A stretch of 49,014 nt of DNA from Candidatus Helarchaeota archaeon (GCA_029838215.1 JALGVI010000009.1:1-49014), one strand, 5' to 3'. Counted from the first letter of the stretch, positions 9,267-16,506 are shown. Numbers and translations are program-made. The notes: generated from the letters alone by a model not told the origin.

Positions 9267-10619
9267 ATGGGCGAGGAAAAGAAAGAGGAAGGAAAGGACC
9301 AGAAGGAAAAAATGCAACACAAGCCACCTTCTGATTTTAAGGAACAGGGCATTGTCAAGGTATCCTTGGATGCATATAAAACAATTATCCTCCATGCATC
9401 TCGGTTTGCCAATTCCAAGTTGCCAATTGACACGTGGAAGGAAATCATGGGATTCTTAATTGGAAAGATCGAGGGCGATGACGTCATCATCACCAAAGCA
9501 ATTCCCATGACACACGGTTCATCAGTCGAAGTCGAATTTTCAGATGAGCATTACATTCAAAGTGCTCAAATCAATTCATGGGCTGCAGAGAGGGATCTCT
9601 TCATGGTGGGTTGGTATCATAGCCATCCCGGACTTGGATTATTCCTCTCAAGCACGGACATCAAGAACCAGTTAGCCTATCAGGGACCAAACCCGAAGGC
9701 GATTGCACTGGTGTATGATCACACGTTATTGGATCCACCAAATCATCATGGTTTCTTGATATTCAAGCTTGATAGTCCTGACATGGGCGTGATGAGTGAT
9801 TTTCATGAGGTTCCTTTCGAAATTGAAGACATGGGTGTTAAAGATTTTACTACGACCTTAGTCGAGATGATTGAGAAACAGTCCGCTCGTCAGCCATTAA
9901 TTGCCGAATACGGCGAAGATACATCACTGATGAAAGGAGTTGAGGGCGGTTCCGATAGTGCCACATCAATGGTTTCGACAACTCCATTAGGCGAAGTAAA
10001 AATCACAGTTCCTCCTTTAAATTTTGATCTTGTCACTGAAGGAATGGTAAACACGTTCAAGGCAATGATTCAGGAGGTTCTACCTGCGATGTTCACGAGT
10101 TTTTCCGACCAAACTCAAGCAATTGCAGGTGCCTTCCAAGATTTGGCTAATAGACAAGTGAAAGCAATGAATGAATTCACCGAGCTCATTAGCTTGGGCA
10201 TTGGTGAAGTCCGTGAGAAGATCATGAGTAAGATCGAGGAGAGTCATGAAGGTACCACGAATATAATGGCAACAAATTTTCAACATTTGACGGAAACCGT
10301 GGAAAAATCGTCTGATGATGTCAGCGACATAGAAGATCGCATTATTGATGACATTGTCAAGACTAGAGAAGAGTTGGGCGAAAAATTTGGCGTATTTAAA
10401 GCTGAATTCACCGACGATTTTGGCAAGGAATTTGATAACATCAAATCAGAACTCAGTGATGTTGAAAAAGAAATTGTTGACAAGCTACGATTGTCGCAAG
10501 ACGCGGCACAAGAAGAACTCGTCAAGATCATTGAGATGAAAATCAACGATGCCATCAAGAATCTGAACATTAACGTTACCAAGCGGTTCAATGATCTTGA
10601 AGAAAAATTAAATAAATAA
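9267..10619 (+). CDS. Rpn11-like JAMM/MPN+ isopeptidase with coiled-coil tail
   Basis: This 450-residue protein has a JAB1/MPN+ metalloprotease domain at residues 28-170 with the full zinc motif: Glu59 in KEIMGFLIG, and His118-x-His120 with Asp131 in GWYHSHPGLGLFLSSTD. This arrangement is closest to the proteasomal deubiquitinase Rpn11. Family members cleave isopeptide bonds of ubiquitin-like modifiers or process modifier precursors. After a linker (170-235) come about 210 residues of charged, amphipathic helix predicted by eye to be coiled coil, ending FNDLEEKLNK; ordinary Rpn11 lacks this. The ATG at 9267 was chosen because AGGTGGGGA precedes it and because the frame's GTG at 9171 would overlap the E2. 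It lies 19 nt after the E2 gene, so the two are likely one transcript. No transmembrane segment is seen. Confidence 0.9.
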   Translation: MGEEKKEEGKDQKEKMQHKPPSDFKEQGIVKVSLDAYKTIILHASRFANSKLPIDTWKEIMGFLIGKIEGDDVIITKAIPMTHGSSVEVEFSDEHYIQSAQINSWAAERDLFMVGWYHSHPGLGLFLSSTDIKNQLAYQGPNPKAIALVYDHTLLDPPNHHGFLIFKLDSPDMGVMSDFHEVPFEIEDMGVKDFTTTLVEMIEKQSARQPLIAEYGEDTSLMKGVEGGSDSATSMVSTTPLGEVKITVPPLNFDLVTEGMVNTFKAMIQEVLPAMFTSFSDQTQAIAGAFQDLANRQVKAMNEFTELISLGIGEVREKIMSKIEESHEGTTNIMATNFQHLTETVEKSSDDVSDIEDRIIDDIVKTREELGEKFGVFKAEFTDDFGKEFDNIKSELSDVEKEIVDKLRLSQDAAQEELVKIIEMKINDAIKNLNINVTKRFNDLEEKLNK

Positions 10620-10647
10620 AAACTTCATCATTTTTTCATTTTTTTGC
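10620..10647 (+). terminator. T-rich tracts after the E2-JAMM unit
   Basis: Two oligo-T runs (within CATTTTTTCATTTTTTTGC) follow the JAMM gene stop by 10-25 nt and precede a 200-nt gap before the next plus-strand gene. This fits an archaeal oligo-T terminator that closes the E2-JAMM transcript. Confidence 0.45.
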
Positions 10648-10841
10648 ACTCAGAACATTCAAAAATCATTGGAATTCTGCCGAATCGGCGTTTTTTTATT
10701 CTTCATTCAAATTTCTCTTTTAATTTTAGCAGGGCATCATGAGCATCAATCATGACACTGAAATGAAAAGCATTTAAAAAAGGCAGAAAGACTATAAATA
10801 ATAATTCCTTGTTCAATTTTTGCTTTGGAGGTATTCAGAAT

Positions 10842-12002
10842 TTGCCTTATCATTATGAAGATATTCCCGATATTAATGCAAGACCATTCTGGCCTTTAGG
10901 GCGCCATGTCTGGAGAATTTTTAAAGAGCTGGGATTTGACTATGCGGGCGATGCGATTTCAAATCTTGACAAAATTCTCTATGATGAATTGAATTCACGA
11001 TTGTCCCAAACCATACTTACTTGTCAACAGGTACAATCAGGAAAGATCCCGCCAGAGAATGCCGCGAAAACACTCACTTATATGCTCCTCCCACCGATAA
11101 CTAGTATGAGAACGGATCTAAGTCAGGGCACGATGAAACTCCTATATGGAGACAGCGTTGATTTGACGTTTGTCGTCATCAATGATCAGACAGATGAGAT
11201 CTTTTTCTTACTAAACGGACATTGTGAGACAGGGGTTCCTGTTGATTGGTGGGTTGTCGGACCCGATGATGACCTATTGGAACGAAGGCATTTAAAGCTC
11301 GGCTTCAAGTTGCGAGACATCTATAAAAGGCTGAAAGATTTTACAAAGTGTGGATTTCGTGCCATTGACATATTAAAGGACGTGAGAAATGAAAGGACGC
11401 CACAATTTGCTCATAGCACGTATCTCTGCGGCATAATATGGTCAAGTGGAATGGCACAACAGTTAATGGAACGAAGTAATTGGGAGACGTGGGCTTCAAT
11501 TCACGATGGCGTGAATGCAAAATCACATTATAAGCTTCCAGATTATTGGTTTTGTTACATCCCTTGGCCCCAGATGGTGCGGACTCTTCTCATGTTATCA
11601 AGACCTCGATTCACCTCGAAGATCGTTGGGATGACAAATGAGCACCGATTATACATACAACCAATTGAAGATATTGGTGCGAATTTCCTGAAAGATAATT
11701 ATCCAGAATTGTGGGAAATCGGCGTGACAAAAAATCTGAAAGAACTCGGCATTCCGTTGCCTGCAATGACTCTTGAGTGCCAGCCGCCAAATTTTCAAGA
11801 CAAGAAAATATTCAAGACGGAAGAATTCGACTTCAATTATCCCAGAAACGATTTCATACTTGACAAGCATTTGGGAATGGAAGAGTCTGAGATATTACAG
11901 GGCGTATTTTTAAACGTGAATCACGAAACGCCTTTCAAGGAAGATTATCGAGACGATATTTTATCGATTGGGCTAGGAACGGAAACGAAATTCCCCACAT
12001 AA
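10842..12002 (+). CDS. Unrecognised protein, paralogue A of a local family
   Basis: This soluble protein of about 386 residues belongs to no family I recognise. It is clearly homologous along its length to the gene at 13100-14266. Shared blocks include KLLYGDS-D, the INDxTxE-FF-NGH segment, GVPVDWW, DDLxERRHLK-G-KLRDI, RNERTPQF and a C-terminal GxGTETKF. The conserved Asp/His/Trp/Arg residues in these blocks look like active-site or ligand-binding residues, but no fold can be named. The start is taken as TTG at 10842 because a strong GGAGGT lies 9 nt upstream and because the N-terminus (MPYHYEDIPD) then aligns with that of the paralogue; an in-frame TTG at 10809 lacks such support. It lies 220 nt after the JAMM gene and just before a ZIP transporter. 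Confidence 0.8.
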   Translation: MPYHYEDIPDINARPFWPLGRHVWRIFKELGFDYAGDAISNLDKILYDELNSRLSQTILTCQQVQSGKIPPENAAKTLTYMLLPPITSMRTDLSQGTMKLLYGDSVDLTFVVINDQTDEIFFLLNGHCETGVPVDWWVVGPDDDLLERRHLKLGFKLRDIYKRLKDFTKCGFRAIDILKDVRNERTPQFAHSTYLCGIIWSSGMAQQLMERSNWETWASIHDGVNAKSHYKLPDYWFCYIPWPQMVRTLLMLSRPRFTSKIVGMTNEHRLYIQPIEDIGANFLKDNYPELWEIGVTKNLKELGIPLPAMTLECQPPNFQDKKIFKTEEFDFNYPRNDFILDKHLGMEESEILQGVFLNVNHETPFKEDYRDDILSIGLGTETKFPT

Positions 12003-12064
12003 ATTAATTAAATGAATATTTTCATTTCTTTATTGGATTTATTTAAATTAAAAAGCTTCATTTG

Positions 12065-12997
12065 ATGATAGTAATGCCGGACATCCTCACGCCAATCATC
12101 CTGAGCATGATTGCAGGCAGTGCCACCGTTTTGGGCGGAGTTTTGGGCATATTTAAACGACTTTCAATGAGACAATTTGACACGATCATTGGATTTGCAG
12201 CAGGTGTCATGCTATCCGTTGCCACGTTCGGACTCATTGACGAGGGTTTGACACTTTTATTAAGCTTACAAGCCCTGCAGATCATCGGAATCTTGATCAC
12301 GCTCACCGTTATTATTGGAGGGATATGCTTGGGAGTCTTGAGCCTTTATCTGATGGATAAGTTCATTCCGCACATCCACATGCTTGCGGGAAACGAGGAT
12401 AAAAAATCCAAAAAGGAAATGGATTTGTGTGAACGTGAATGCCTCTGCCCGAATAAAGAGCGATGGTTTGAATGCCCATACTTGGAAGATGGAAAATGTC
12501 GAAATTTGGGAGGATGTTTCTGTCCTAAAAAAGCAAAATTTCAAAGAGAATTAAAGTATTCAGGGATTTTACTTGCCATTGGTCTAACGCTCCATAACGC
12601 GCCAGAAGGAATTGCCGTCGGTGCGGGATTCATGGCCATTTCTTCACTCGGTATCACGATTGCCATCGCCATTTCGTTGCACAACATTCCAGAAGGACTT
12701 GCCATCGCAATTCCTCTCATGCAAGCAGATTACCCGCGGAAAAAAATACTCTTGATCACGTCAATCTCCGGAATGGCAGAGCCACTCGCGTGCCTTTTTG
12801 CAGTCTTGTTCCTTCAAGCATTGCCCAGTGCTTATCTTGCATTTTTTCTGGCATTTGCAGGTGGAGCAATGATTTACATCACGTCCGACGAATTAATACC
12901 CGAATCCCACAAGCACGGGTTTGAGCATGAAGCGACCTTAGGTTTGGTTTTAGGATTCATTCTAATGCTAGTTCTAATGGTCGGGTTCGGAATCTGA
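12065..12997 (+). CDS. ZIP-family metal transporter with cysteine-rich loop
   Basis: This integral membrane protein of about 310 residues has eight predicted spans. Hallmarks of ZIP zinc/iron permeases are present: SGVL-like helices at the start, then the metal-binding helix pair LHNAPEGIAVG and LHNIPEGLAIA, and the late DELIPESHKHG. Such proteins import Zn2+, Fe2+ or related ions into the cytoplasm. The loop between span 3 and span 4 (about residues 110-160) is unusual: it holds eight cysteines in a C-x3-C-x-C-x8-C-x7-C-x5-C-x-C type pattern rather than the usual His-rich stretch. The start is uncertain (TTG 12062, ATG 12065 or ATG 12074; no clear Shine-Dalgarno). It sits between two members of an unknown paralogous family. 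Confidence 0.88.
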   Translation: MIVMPDILTPIILSMIAGSATVLGGVLGIFKRLSMRQFDTIIGFAAGVMLSVATFGLIDEGLTLLLSLQALQIIGILITLTVIIGGICLGVLSLYLMDKFIPHIHMLAGNEDKKSKKEMDLCERECLCPNKERWFECPYLEDGKCRNLGGCFCPKKAKFQRELKYSGILLAIGLTLHNAPEGIAVGAGFMAISSLGITIAIAISLHNIPEGLAIAIPLMQADYPRKKILLITSISGMAEPLACLFAVLFLQALPSAYLAFFLAFAGGAMIYITSDELIPESHKHGFEHEATLGLVLGFILMLVLMVGFGI

Positions 12998-13049
12998 GAC
13001 TTGCAATAAGTAGTTCTCAGACACACGACATTGATAGAGTCTTGATGTG

Positions 13050-13102
13050 AGTCAAGTTCATCTTGACTTGATAAAAATGGTGAGTGAAAGTCTTCGCTTT
13101 CA
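13050..13102 (-). terminator. Two short hairpins between convergent genes
   Basis: A 7-bp stem (AGTCAAG / CTTGACT, 5-nt loop, 13050-13068) and a 6-bp stem (TGAAAG / CTTTCA, 6-nt loop, 13085-13102) lie between the stops of the convergent ZIP gene and paralogue B. On the minus strand the second hairpin overlaps the stop codon and is followed by an ATTTTTATC stretch. They may act as a termination or RNA-stability element; both stems are short. Confidence 0.3.
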
Positions 13103-14266
13103 TTTAAAGAATTTTGTTTCGGAACCCATTCCCATGCTGATTTTCAGGTCAGGAGTCAGTTCCACGTCTAATGGGGTTTGATGATCAATGTCGAACAAGT
13201 AACCCTTGCTTGATTCTTCTTCCGTGATGTTCATGTTTTCCAGCGTGAGCCGAGCTCCGTCGGGTATGTCTCTTACCCACCAGCCATCAGGTCCGATCAT
13301 ATCTTTTTTCTTTGTTGGGATCTTCGTTCCGAGCGTTATTGCAGGAATCGGAATTCCATCGGTCGTCCACTGTGGCAAGTAACTGATGGGATAAACTTCA
13401 GCAAGTTCCGTCTTGACCCATTCCATTGCTCCGTCCTCAATGGTGTTCGTTATCAATTTGTGGCTCGTGGTCAAGCCTTCTATTGATTTTGTAAAATTGT
13501 CACGAGTCAAAAGGAAAAGAGTCGAAAACAATGGAGGTACCGGGTAATAGAGGAAGTGGTAATCCTTGATCTTATAGAGACGCTTCGCGTTCATTCCATC
13601 ATAAATGGAAGCCATTGTTTCGTAACAGGATTGCTCTGCGAAGATGTTGAACATTGCACTGCTGAAGCAAGTTGAAATGGTGTATAGAGAATTGGAAAAT
13701 TGCGGAGTTCGTTCATTTCGAATGTCCCTTAGGACCGATTCTAGCCATTGTGCACATTTTATCATGTTTTTTGCCTTTTTGGGAATGTCCCTGAGTTTGA
13801 CACCATATTTTAGATGCCTTCGCTCCATCAGGTCATCGTGCACGCCCGCCAGCCACCAGTCGACAGGAACGCCACCTTCGAGGTGACCATTAAATACGAA
13901 TAATAGTTCATGAGTGTAGTCATTGATGATTGCGAAGGAAACATCCGTCGAATCACCGTAAAGTAACTTGTTTGTTCCTACTTGCAAGTCAGACCTACAC
14001 GTCACGACGTGTGGAATGGTATAAAGAAAGGTCTTTTCGGCTTCTTCCTGTGATATTTCTCCGGAAAGAATCTTCCTGCCCGTGAAGATCATGTTGTCCC
14101 AGCGGGCTTTGGTAACGTCATATTGAACCTGCCGAAATTTCGAGAAGACATTTTCCATGTATTCAACGCCAAAATGTCGGAATACCTTGAAAATATGTTT
14201 TGAGATGAGCATGAATTCCTTCGTGAAATTATCATCAGGAACATCGCCATAATTATACAACGACAT
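13100..14266 (-). CDS. Unrecognised protein, paralogue B of a local family
   Basis: This soluble protein of about 388 residues is homologous throughout to the protein at 10842-12002. Matching blocks are CRSDLQVGTNKLLYGDSTD, FAIINDYTHELLFVFNGH, GVPVDWWLAG, DDLMERRHLKYGVKLRDI, DIRNERTPQF, and a C-terminal MGSETKF. I cannot assign a fold or activity. The frame could extend to 14323, but the ATG at 14266 (MSLYNYGDVPD) is preceded by GGGG at 6 nt and aligns with the N-terminus of paralogue A; ATG 14278 is the next alternative. The two paralogues lie in opposite orientation on either side of the ZIP transporter and have diverged substantially, so the duplication is not recent. Confidence 0.78.
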   Translation of the reverse strand: MSLYNYGDVPDDNFTKEFMLISKHIFKVFRHFGVEYMENVFSKFRQVQYDVTKARWDNMIFTGRKILSGEISQEEAEKTFLYTIPHVVTCRSDLQVGTNKLLYGDSTDVSFAIINDYTHELLFVFNGHLEGGVPVDWWLAGVHDDLMERRHLKYGVKLRDIPKKAKNMIKCAQWLESVLRDIRNERTPQFSNSLYTISTCFSSAMFNIFAEQSCYETMASIYDGMNAKRLYKIKDYHFLYYPVPPLFSTLFLLTRDNFTKSIEGLTTSHKLITNTIEDGAMEWVKTELAEVYPISYLPQWTTDGIPIPAITLGTKIPTKKKDMIGPDGWWVRDIPDGARLTLENMNITEEESSKGYLFDIDHQTPLDVELTPDLKISMGMGSETKFFK

Positions 14267-14413
14267 TGAAATCCCCATTTTTTTGGAATAGATTACTTGA
14301 AACTCAGATTTTAATCTTTTCATGAAAAAAAACTAAAAATGCTTGTAAAATCGCTTTGTTCGATATATCTCCTTAAATTTTTTTTAAAAATAAAATGCTA
14401 AATTTGGTAATTG

Positions 14414-14447
14414 ACTTGAGAAAATACGAATTCCTGCACTCAGACAA
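14414..14447 (+). repeat. 34-bp direct repeat, left copy
   Basis: This segment (beginning ACTTGAGAAAATACG and ending CACTCAGACAA) recurs without mismatch at 14808-14841, in the same orientation, 394 bp downstream. The copies bracket a small ORF. Both copies lie outside recognised genes. Confidence 0.9.
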
Positions 14448-14482
14448 CTTTCTTATCTTGGTGGACGATCACGATTGATCAC

Positions 14483-14779
14483 GTGGAAAACCCATTGGTA
14501 GCACTATTATCCCCCGTGACGGCAGGAACGGTACTCGGCAATCCGGGCACTTGGCATGATGAATTCGGTCGAGTGGAATTGAGCATAGATTACGGAATGA
14601 GTAGTCACATGGCTCCGTTCCTGATGTTTGACCAAACACTACGAACAACCTATGAAAACAAAGTCTGGCAACTAATGACGGACTGGGAGGCATTCAAGAG
14701 CAATACCAGCATCTACGATCAAGCCAGCATGGTGCTTGCTGGTTGCTTATATTACAGCCTCGATGAAAGTCAATTATGA
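14483..14779 (+). CDS. Hypothetical 98-residue protein inside a direct-repeat cassette
   Basis: This open frame starts with GTG at 14483 and fills most of the space between two identical 34-bp direct repeats. The product is unrecognised: no membrane span, no cysteine motif, few lysines, and a composition unlike the lysine-rich neighbours. In frame there are further sense codons upstream, back to a stop at 14417, but no ATG and no good ribosome-binding site. It may be a genuine small gene, a fragment of a larger one, or a chance frame in inserted DNA. An opposite-strand frame (14469-14693) is equally unsupported. Confidence 0.3.
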   Translation: MENPLVALLSPVTAGTVLGNPGTWHDEFGRVELSIDYGMSSHMAPFLMFDQTLRTTYENKVWQLMTDWEAFKSNTSIYDQASMVLAGCLYYSLDESQL

Positions 14780-14807
14780 TTTTCATTAATGGCTTGCTTG
14801 ATTTTGA

Positions 14808-14841
14808 ACTTGAGAAAATACGAATTCCTGCACTCAGACAA
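14808..14841 (+). repeat. 34-bp direct repeat, right copy
   Basis: This is the perfect second copy of the segment at 14414-14447. The right copy lies 79 bp upstream of the small zinc-finger gene, so it could also contribute to that gene's promoter region. Such a pair could come from insertion of a cassette by recombination, or from a tandem duplication later interrupted. Confidence 0.9.
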
Positions 14842-14919
14842 AAACCAGATTTGAATCTTGAAAAATAAATTCAAATACTTTTTTTTTATTGTCAAAAAAA
14901 GAATCTTTTGGAGCATCGC

Positions 14920-15165
14920 ATGATGGAACCCTGTTATATTTGTAATTCCAAGACGGACTTGATTTGTGAGAATTGTGAAAGGCCGTTTTGTGATTCCTGC
15001 AGCGGCATCACGGCAGGCGTGAAGGATGCAGGAGCTTATTGTAAAAAATGCACCTTAAGGTTATTTACGGTGCGTTGCACGAAGTGTGGTAATAGATTTA
15101 AGTCCAAGGATGATTTAGAAGAACATTTCAGAAAACATCCTGTTCACAGGACTCAATTTGATTAA
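14920..15165 (+). CDS. Small zinc-finger protein: B-box/FYVE-like cluster plus C2H2 finger
   Basis: This protein of about 81 residues has two zinc modules. The N-terminal half carries paired cysteines (CYIC, CENC, FCDSC, CKKC) spaced like a cross-brace B-box or FYVE/LIM-type knuckle. The C-terminal half has a textbook C2H2 finger: CTKC, 12 residues, then H-x3-H (HFRKH). It could bind nucleic acid or protein, and cross-brace modules are also found in E3-type proteins. The start was chosen at ATG 14920 because GGAG lies 6 nt upstream (ATG 14923 is 9 nt away). It is followed within 10-35 nt by hypA on the same strand, so the two may be co-transcribed. Confidence 0.75.
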   Translation: MMEPCYICNSKTDLICENCERPFCDSCSGITAGVKDAGAYCKKCTLRLFTVRCTKCGNRFKSKDDLEEHFRKHPVHRTQFD

Positions 15166-15173
15166 TTTTATTC

Positions 15174-15584
15174 ATGAATTCTTTAGAGAGGAATGATCTC
15201 ATTCACGAATTTGGAACGGCTCAGAATATAGCGCGTGTTTGTCAGAGGGTGGCACTCCAACACAGTGCGAAGAAAATCACGCAAATAAATCTTGAAATAG
15301 GCGAATTCACGTTTATCAATCCCGATCAGTTGCGTTTTGTATTCAAGATTGCAGCCCAGGGGTCAATTGCTGAAGATGCATATCTTAACATCACGAAAAA
15401 ACCCGGAGCCATTCGCTGCAAGGAATGCGGATTTGAGGGAAAGGTCACGCTTGAAGATAATCCAGAGTACCATTCACTTGGAACCATTAGCTTGGGATTG
15501 GATTGTCCAAAATGCAAGAGTAAGAATACGGAGATAATTGGGGGAAGAGAATTAAACATTAAGGATATAAAAGTAGAGGATTAA
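15174..15584 (+). CDS. hypA: HypA-like nickel metallochaperone
   Basis: HypA delivers nickel to [NiFe]-hydrogenase precursors or to urease. The family start MHEFGTAQNI is visible here as IHEFGTAQNI; later come INLEIGEFTFINPDQLRF and the zinc site (CKEC ... CPKC). In HypA the N-terminal Met-His-Glu binds nickel, so the protein must begin right at this point. The only standard start (ATG 15174) would add nine residues in front and has no ribosome-binding site. In contrast the codon before His is ATT at 15201, with GAGAGG 9 nt upstream. I keep the ATG as the outer boundary, but ATT 15201 is the more likely functional start. No hydrogenase gene lies in the window. Confidence 0.88.
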   Translation: MNSLERNDLIHEFGTAQNIARVCQRVALQHSAKKITQINLEIGEFTFINPDQLRFVFKIAAQGSIAEDAYLNITKKPGAIRCKECGFEGKVTLEDNPEYHSLGTISLGLDCPKCKSKNTEIIGGRELNIKDIKVED

Positions 15585-15585
15585 T

Positions 15586-15975
15586 TTATTTCTTAATTAG
15601 TATTCCATTAACCTGTCCGTGTTGCCCGGGACGACTGGTTATTTGAACGCGTCCAATTTTGGTTTCAACGATTGTCCCTTTGGTTATTACCTTTCGACGG
15701 TGATAGTCCACGTTTGTCGGGTTCTCAAGAAAAGCCTTTATCTTTACCTTCTGAGTTTTTCCAGATTTTGGATCGGACACGTTTACGTATTCAGTTTGCA
15801 AGACCTTTAACTTGTAGTTGCCACCATGAACTCGCACGAGTTTAAATTTCTCAGGGGCCAACATCGTTTCGATTGCAGGTCGAGCCATTTCTCTCTTGCG
15901 TTTTTTATGAGTTGCACGATTTTTTAAACGACCGCCAGTGGGTTTTCGATTACTTTTTCCTTGCCAATTAACCAA
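15586..15975 (-). CDS. rps8e: Ribosomal protein S8e
   Basis: This 129-residue small-subunit ribosomal protein is found in archaea and eukaryotes but not bacteria. The N-terminus NWQGKSNRKPTGGRLK, the basic KKRKRE stretch, the VRVHGGNYKLK motif and the C-terminal SRPGQHGQVNGILI are diagnostic. The start is a TTG at 15975, with GGTGG at about 6 nt upstream. It converges with hypA, with almost no gap. The gene stands alone here rather than in a ribosomal operon, as is common for S8e in archaea. Confidence 0.96.
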   Translation of the reverse strand: MVNWQGKSNRKPTGGRLKNRATHKKRKREMARPAIETMLAPEKFKLVRVHGGNYKLKVLQTEYVNVSDPKSGKTQKVKIKAFLENPTNVDYHRRKVITKGTIVETKIGRVQITSRPGQHGQVNGILIKK

Positions 15976-16084
15976 ATCAATCCACCAAATACGTGGTTAT
16001 AGATGTGAAATTAAAAATGAATATAAATTTTTTCTATCAAGTAAATCTCAGTACAGAAAGAAAAGATGTGAACTTGAAAAGAAA

Positions 16085-16441
16085 TTAAAGCACCTTATCC
16101 AGTGCCACGCGCAAGTTTCTTTGTATTAATCCTAGGCTTGACGTGGCATCTGTACCCGTAATGGCAGCAAAAAGCAGGTCGCCAGATCCTACGATGATGA
16201 CATATCCTTCATTAGCGCGGATGTTGACTTCTTTGACATTACCTTTTTCAATTATTTGAGCCATTTTGGAGGCATTTTCGAGAATTTTAACACCATTTTC
16301 TGCAACACCGGAATGATCCAATTCGGTCAAAGTCTGACCCACGATGACTTTTCCTTTTTCAGCAGCAATTAACCCTTCAATTTCGGGTATGTTATCCATT
16401 AAATTCGCCAAGAGCTTTTCTATTTCTTCTTTTTTTGCCAT
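16085..16441 (-). CDS. Roadblock/LC7 domain protein 1
   Basis: This protein of about 118 residues is a single Roadblock/LC7 domain: an N-terminal helix (MDNIPEIEGLIAAEKGK), the central strands around NVKEVNIRANEGYVIIVGSGDLLFAAI, and a C-terminal helix. In eukaryotes such domains are dynein light chains or parts of Ragulator and GATOR-type complexes; in prokaryotes they pair with small GTPases such as MglA. The ATG at 16441 has GGTG 6 nt upstream; an outer GTG at 16450 does not. It is transcribed away from a second Roadblock gene (16727), the two sharing a 285-bp intergenic region with nested palindromes. No small GTPase gene is in the window. Confidence 0.88.
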   Translation of the reverse strand: MAKKEEIEKLLANLMDNIPEIEGLIAAEKGKVIVGQTLTELDHSGVAENGVKILENASKMAQIIEKGNVKEVNIRANEGYVIIVGSGDLLFAAITGTDATSSLGLIQRNLRVALDKVL

Positions 16442-16468
16442 GCATTTCACCCTTATTAAGAATGCACT

Positions 16469-16506
16469 ATCAAGTTCTTGAACAGGTTCGAGAACTCAAG
16501 TTCTGG
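16469..16506. promoter_or_regulatory. Nested palindromes between divergent Roadblock genes
   Basis: Several overlapping dyads built from AAGTTC/GAACTT elements lie here: GTTCTTGAAC, GTTCGAGAAC and GAACTCAAGTTC follow one another within 38 nt, starting about 30 nt upstream of the Roadblock 1 start. The density of dyads in an intergenic region suggests an operator for a dimeric regulator or an RNA structure in the Roadblock 1 leader. No regulator can be named. Confidence 0.35.

Noticed and set aside
10646..10655. Possible third copy of the 34-bp repeat
   Set aside because: Only about ten bases (TGCACTCAGA) match the repeat at 14414 and 14808; likely chance.
14469..14693. 74-codon minus frame inside the direct-repeat cassette
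   Set aside because: No start signal and no recognisable family; kept only as a remark under the plus-strand ORF.
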